This document shows positions 5,440 to 7,600 of a stretch of DNA of 7,600 nucleotides, one piece after another. The position numbers and the translations under genes are program-made. The notes below the pieces were generated by a model that saw nothing but the letters and a program-made list of their open reading frames with translations, did not search any database and was not told where the DNA came from. The first letter of the stretch is position 1. Each line of letters starts with the position of its first letter. This DNA comes from Syntrophaceae bacterium UBA4778 (GTDB lineage: Bacteria > Desulfobacterota > Syntrophia > Syntrophales > UBA4778), in assembly GCA_002403175.1 (NCBI GenBank), contig DHHG01000175.1, positions 1 to 7,600 of the forward strand, read 5' to 3'.

Positions 5440-6437
5440 TGAAATTCTTCTCTGGTCACTGTGGCCGTTCCTATTTTGCCGACAACGATTCCAGCTGCAT
5501 AATTCGCAAGGACGGCTGCCTCTTTGAAAGAAGCACCTGCTGCGAGACTGAGGGCGAAAACACCAATCACGGTATCTCCGGCTCCCGTCACATCAAATAC
5601 CTCCTTGGCGACGGTAGGGATATGAATCCTTTTTCCATCTTTTTCGAAGAGGCTCATACCCTCTTCTCCCCGTGTAATGAGCAGAGCCCGGCTATCGAGG
5701 TTTTTAAGGCAGGCCATGGCCTCTCTGCCGATCTCATCTTCAGAGGGAGCATCGCTTCCATTGATCTGTTCAAGACCCATGGCGCGGGCGGCCTCATGAT
5801 GATTGGGCGTAATCACATCGGCGCCCCGGTAAATGGAGAAATCATTCTGCTTCGGGTCCACACAGATTGCAATGGAACTACCTATTGTTATCTCCCGAAT
5901 GCCTTTTAGCAAAGCTTCGGAAACGACTCCTTTATTATAATCCGATACAACAATGACGTGAATTTCATTTTTGATTTTGGCTACGTGATTCAATATTTTC
6001 TGAAGGCTGGCGGGAGCTATTTTTTTCTTGCTCTCCCGGTCGAATCTGACCATCTGCTGATTGTGAGCAACGATTCTTGTTTTGACTGTTGTAGGCCGAC
6101 CGTTTTCTATAATCAGACCTTCCGTGTCTACTCGGCTTTCTTTTAGTTTCTCGACCAGCCATTTCCCCATCGAATCTTTGCCAATAACACCGCTTAAGTA
6201 TGCCTGCCCTCCCATAGCGATGATATTGTTCAGAACGTTTCCGGATCCACCCAGAAGAAGGTTTTCTCTCGCGACCTCCACGACGGGCACGGGCGCTTCC
6301 GGAGAAATACGGGAAACGCTGCCCCAGATAAAGTGATCGATCATAAGATCGCCGATAACGAGAACTTTTGCACCACTGAACTTGTCCAGGAGATCAAAAG
6401 CCCTCTTCCTGGATAACACTTTATTCATTCTATCCAA
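5427..6437 (-). CDS. hldA: D-glycero-beta-D-manno-heptose-7-phosphate kinase (RfaE1/HldA)
   Basis: A PfkB/ribokinase-family kinase that phosphorylates heptose 7-phosphate at C1 on the route to ADP-heptose for LPS inner core. The 336-aa product carries the RfaE hallmark VLVIGDLMIDHFIWGSVSRI (25-44) followed by SPEAPVPVVEV, then GGSGNVLNNI (63-72), VVSDYNKG (163-170), TPNHHEA (210-216), TRGEEGM (255-261) and PfkB signature two, DVTGAGDT (282-289), with catalytic Asp288. It stops after the kinase domain, so it is the single-function form; the adenylyltransferase (HldC/RfaE2) must be encoded elsewhere. I use TTG 6437 because GAGG is 5 nt upstream. ATG 6428, three codons later, has no well-placed Shine-Dalgarno but remains possible. 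It overlaps the DUF4416 gene by 4 nt and lies 74 nt after galE. Confidence 0.93.
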   Translation of the reverse strand: MDRMNKVLSRKRAFDLLDKFSGAKVLVIGDLMIDHFIWGSVSRISPEAPVPVVEVARENLLLGGSGNVLNNIIAMGGQAYLSGVIGKDSMGKWLVEKLKESRVDTEGLIIENGRPTTVKTRIVAHNQQMVRFDRESKKKIAPASLQKILNHVAKIKNEIHVIVVSDYNKGVVSEALLKGIREITIGSSIAICVDPKQNDFSIYRGADVITPNHHEAARAMGLEQINGSDAPSEDEIGREAMACLKNLDSRALLITRGEEGMSLFEKDGKRIHIPTVAKEVFDVTGAGDTVIGVFALSLAAGASFKEAAVLANYAAGIVVGKIGTATVTREEFQRVL

Positions 6438-6442
6438 AACAA

Positions 6443-6446
6443 CCTC
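6443..6446 (-). promoter_or_regulatory. hldA Shine-Dalgarno favouring the TTG start
   Basis: GAGG on the - strand is 5 nt from TTG 6437 but 14 nt from ATG 6428. The spacing argues for the non-ATG start, although no conserved residue lies between the two candidates to settle it. Confidence 0.5.
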
Positions 6447-6511
6447 AACTTAAATCGAAAATCTATGCCAAACAGAACCGAATTTTCTAAATGAGGAAAC
6501 CTCGTTCCCCT

Positions 6512-7486
6512 CTATCGAGCAAATCTTTTATTATGCCACACCCAGGCAGTTTCGATGATTTGATCGAGATCAGATAATGCCGGATTCCAACCTAAATGTT
6601 TCTTTATCTTTGAAGAACTTGCCACCAGCCTTGCCGGATCGCCTGCCCTGCGTGCGCCGATTGTCATCGGTATTCTTCGCTTTGTAACCCTCTCCGCAGC
6701 AGCGATAACTTCCTTAACGGAAAAACCTGCCTCACTGCCCAGATTGAAAACAGAGGATTCGCTCCCCGTTCGTAAATAGTTAACAGCCAGTACATGGGCT
6801 AGCGCCAAATCGGTAACGTGAATGTAATCGCGGATGCAGGTTCCATCCGGGGTATCATAATCCGTTCCGAAAATTGTGATCTCTTTCCTTCTCTCCAATG
6901 CGGCATCGATAATAAGAGGAATCAAGTGGGTTTCCGGCGTATGGTCTTCGCCGATAGTTCCTTCCGGATCTGCCCCGGCGGCATTGAAATACCGCAAGGA
7001 AACAAAACGCAATCCGTAAACGGAAGCATACTTTTTCAGGATGTTTTCAAAGATCAGTTTTGTGTTCCCGTATACATTCGTCGGCAAGGTCGAGTGATCC
7101 TCTTTCAGTGGAATGGAGGATGGTTCTCCATAGACCGCTGCACTGGAAGAGAAAACAATCTGTTGTACCCCCGATCTCAGCATCGCATCGAGAAGACTGA
7201 TTCCATTTGCTACATTGTTTCTATAATATTGATGCGGTATTTCCTCGGATTCACCCACAAGGCTACTGGCTGCGAAATGGATGACCGTTTCAACTCCGTA
7301 TTCCTTGAGGATTCCTGAGATACGTTCCGTTTCGGACAAGTCCCCTTCGATGAAGCGGCAGCCTGTGGCCATCTCGCGATGTCCCCTGGAGAGATTATCG
7401 TAGACGATAATCTGATCGTTCTGCTTGGAAAGCATTTTCACACAATGAGAACCGATATAGCCCGCGCCACCAGTGACAAAGATCAT
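6512..7486 (-). CDS. galE: UDP-glucose 4-epimerase
   Basis: An NAD-dependent extended short-chain dehydrogenase that interconverts UDP-glucose and UDP-galactose (or the GlcNAc/GalNAc pair) for surface polysaccharide or galactose metabolism. The 324-aa product begins with the Rossmann motif TGGAGYIGSH (5-14). Asp30 ends beta-2, and GDL (48-50) and FAA (71-73) follow. The catalytic residues are Ser115 in SSSAAVYG and YxxxK (Tyr139, Lys143) in YGNTK. LRYFNAAGAD, HLIPL and DGTCIRDYIHVTDLALAH are diagnostic of GalE. The ATG has GAGG 7 nt upstream. The 114 nt between this start and the right edge hold no recognisable gene and no strong promoter. It is the first complete gene of the - strand series, upstream of hldA. 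UDP versus GlcNAc substrate preference cannot be read from sequence alone. Confidence 0.94.
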   Translation of the reverse strand: MIFVTGGAGYIGSHCVKMLSKQNDQIIVYDNLSRGHREMATGCRFIEGDLSETERISGILKEYGVETVIHFAASSLVGESEEIPHQYYRNNVANGISLLDAMLRSGVQQIVFSSSAAVYGEPSSIPLKEDHSTLPTNVYGNTKLIFENILKKYASVYGLRFVSLRYFNAAGADPEGTIGEDHTPETHLIPLIIDAALERRKEITIFGTDYDTPDGTCIRDYIHVTDLALAHVLAVNYLRTGSESSVFNLGSEAGFSVKEVIAAAERVTKRRIPMTIGARRAGDPARLVASSSKIKKHLGWNPALSDLDQIIETAWVWHNKRFAR

Positions 7487-7600
7487 AGGAATACCTCTAT
7501 TCAGATCAAAAATCGCTATCTCTAATCTTAGCAGCCCAAAACATTTCGACTTTTACACTAAGAATTCAATTCGCTGAACAGTTTTGTAATAGAGTTGCAA

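Noticed and set aside
6438..6511. Possible terminator between galE and hldA: GGGGAA/TTCCTC hairpin, or GAGG-TTT-CCTC, near 6493-6510
   Set aside because: The stems are short and compete with each other, and the downstream sequence ATTTAG is not a T-run.
6818..7318. 166-codon + strand reading frame
   Set aside because: It lies wholly antisense to the well-supported galE, has no recognisable domain, and shows composition expected of a shadow frame.
7487..7600. Promoter for galE or the end of another - strand gene at the right edge
   Set aside because: The best hexamer pair (TTGAAT, 17 nt, AAATGT) is too weak. Open frames entering from the edge run only 10-15 codons before a stop, which is not enough to identify a gene.

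Overview
The window reads as an ordinary chromosomal segment of a Gram-negative bacterium, most likely from the Desulfobacterota (former Deltaproteobacteria). This is an inference from gene content: heptose and galactose precursor genes imply an LPS-bearing outer membrane, the type IV pilus platform gene fits, and DUF4416 next to yicC-gmk-rpoZ is, from memory, a pattern of that group and its neighbours. GC is moderate by eye, apart from a very AT-rich first ~65 bases.

Layout: one tRNA-Pro gene (CGG anticodon) lies on the + strand at the left end behind its own promoter-like sequence. All nine protein genes lie on the - strand. In transcription order from the right edge they are galE, hldA (rfaE1), a DUF4416 gene, yicC, gmk, rpoZ, pyrF, rlmB and pilC, whose stop codon lies 3 nt from the tRNA 3' end. 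hldA/DUF4416 and DUF4416/yicC overlap by 4 nt (TTGA and ATGA junctions), gmk and rpoZ are 5 nt apart, and rpoZ overlaps pyrF. The core hldA-DUF4416-yicC-(61 nt)-gmk-rpoZ-pyrF is therefore very probably one operon. galE (74-nt gap), rlmB (120-nt gap) and pilC (69-nt gap) could be co-transcribed or have their own control; no convincing intrinsic terminator separates any of them.

How the genes fit together: galE and hldA supply nucleotide-sugar precursors for the envelope. yicC (RNase family), rpoZ (RNA polymerase omega) and rlmB (23S rRNA methylation) belong to RNA metabolism, gmk and pyrF to GMP/GDP and UMP synthesis. pilC is the inner-membrane platform of type IV pili. I see no mobile element, CRISPR array, phage gene or defence system, and no support for a wholly new system. 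The items most worth a second look are the uncharacterised DUF4416 gene coupled on both sides, a possible Shine-Dalgarno-masking structure before pilC, a 57-bp inverted repeat between pyrF and rlmB, and the 3-nt convergent tRNA/pilC junction. Several starts depend on Shine-Dalgarno placement, including likely TTG starts for DUF4416, hldA and perhaps pyrF.
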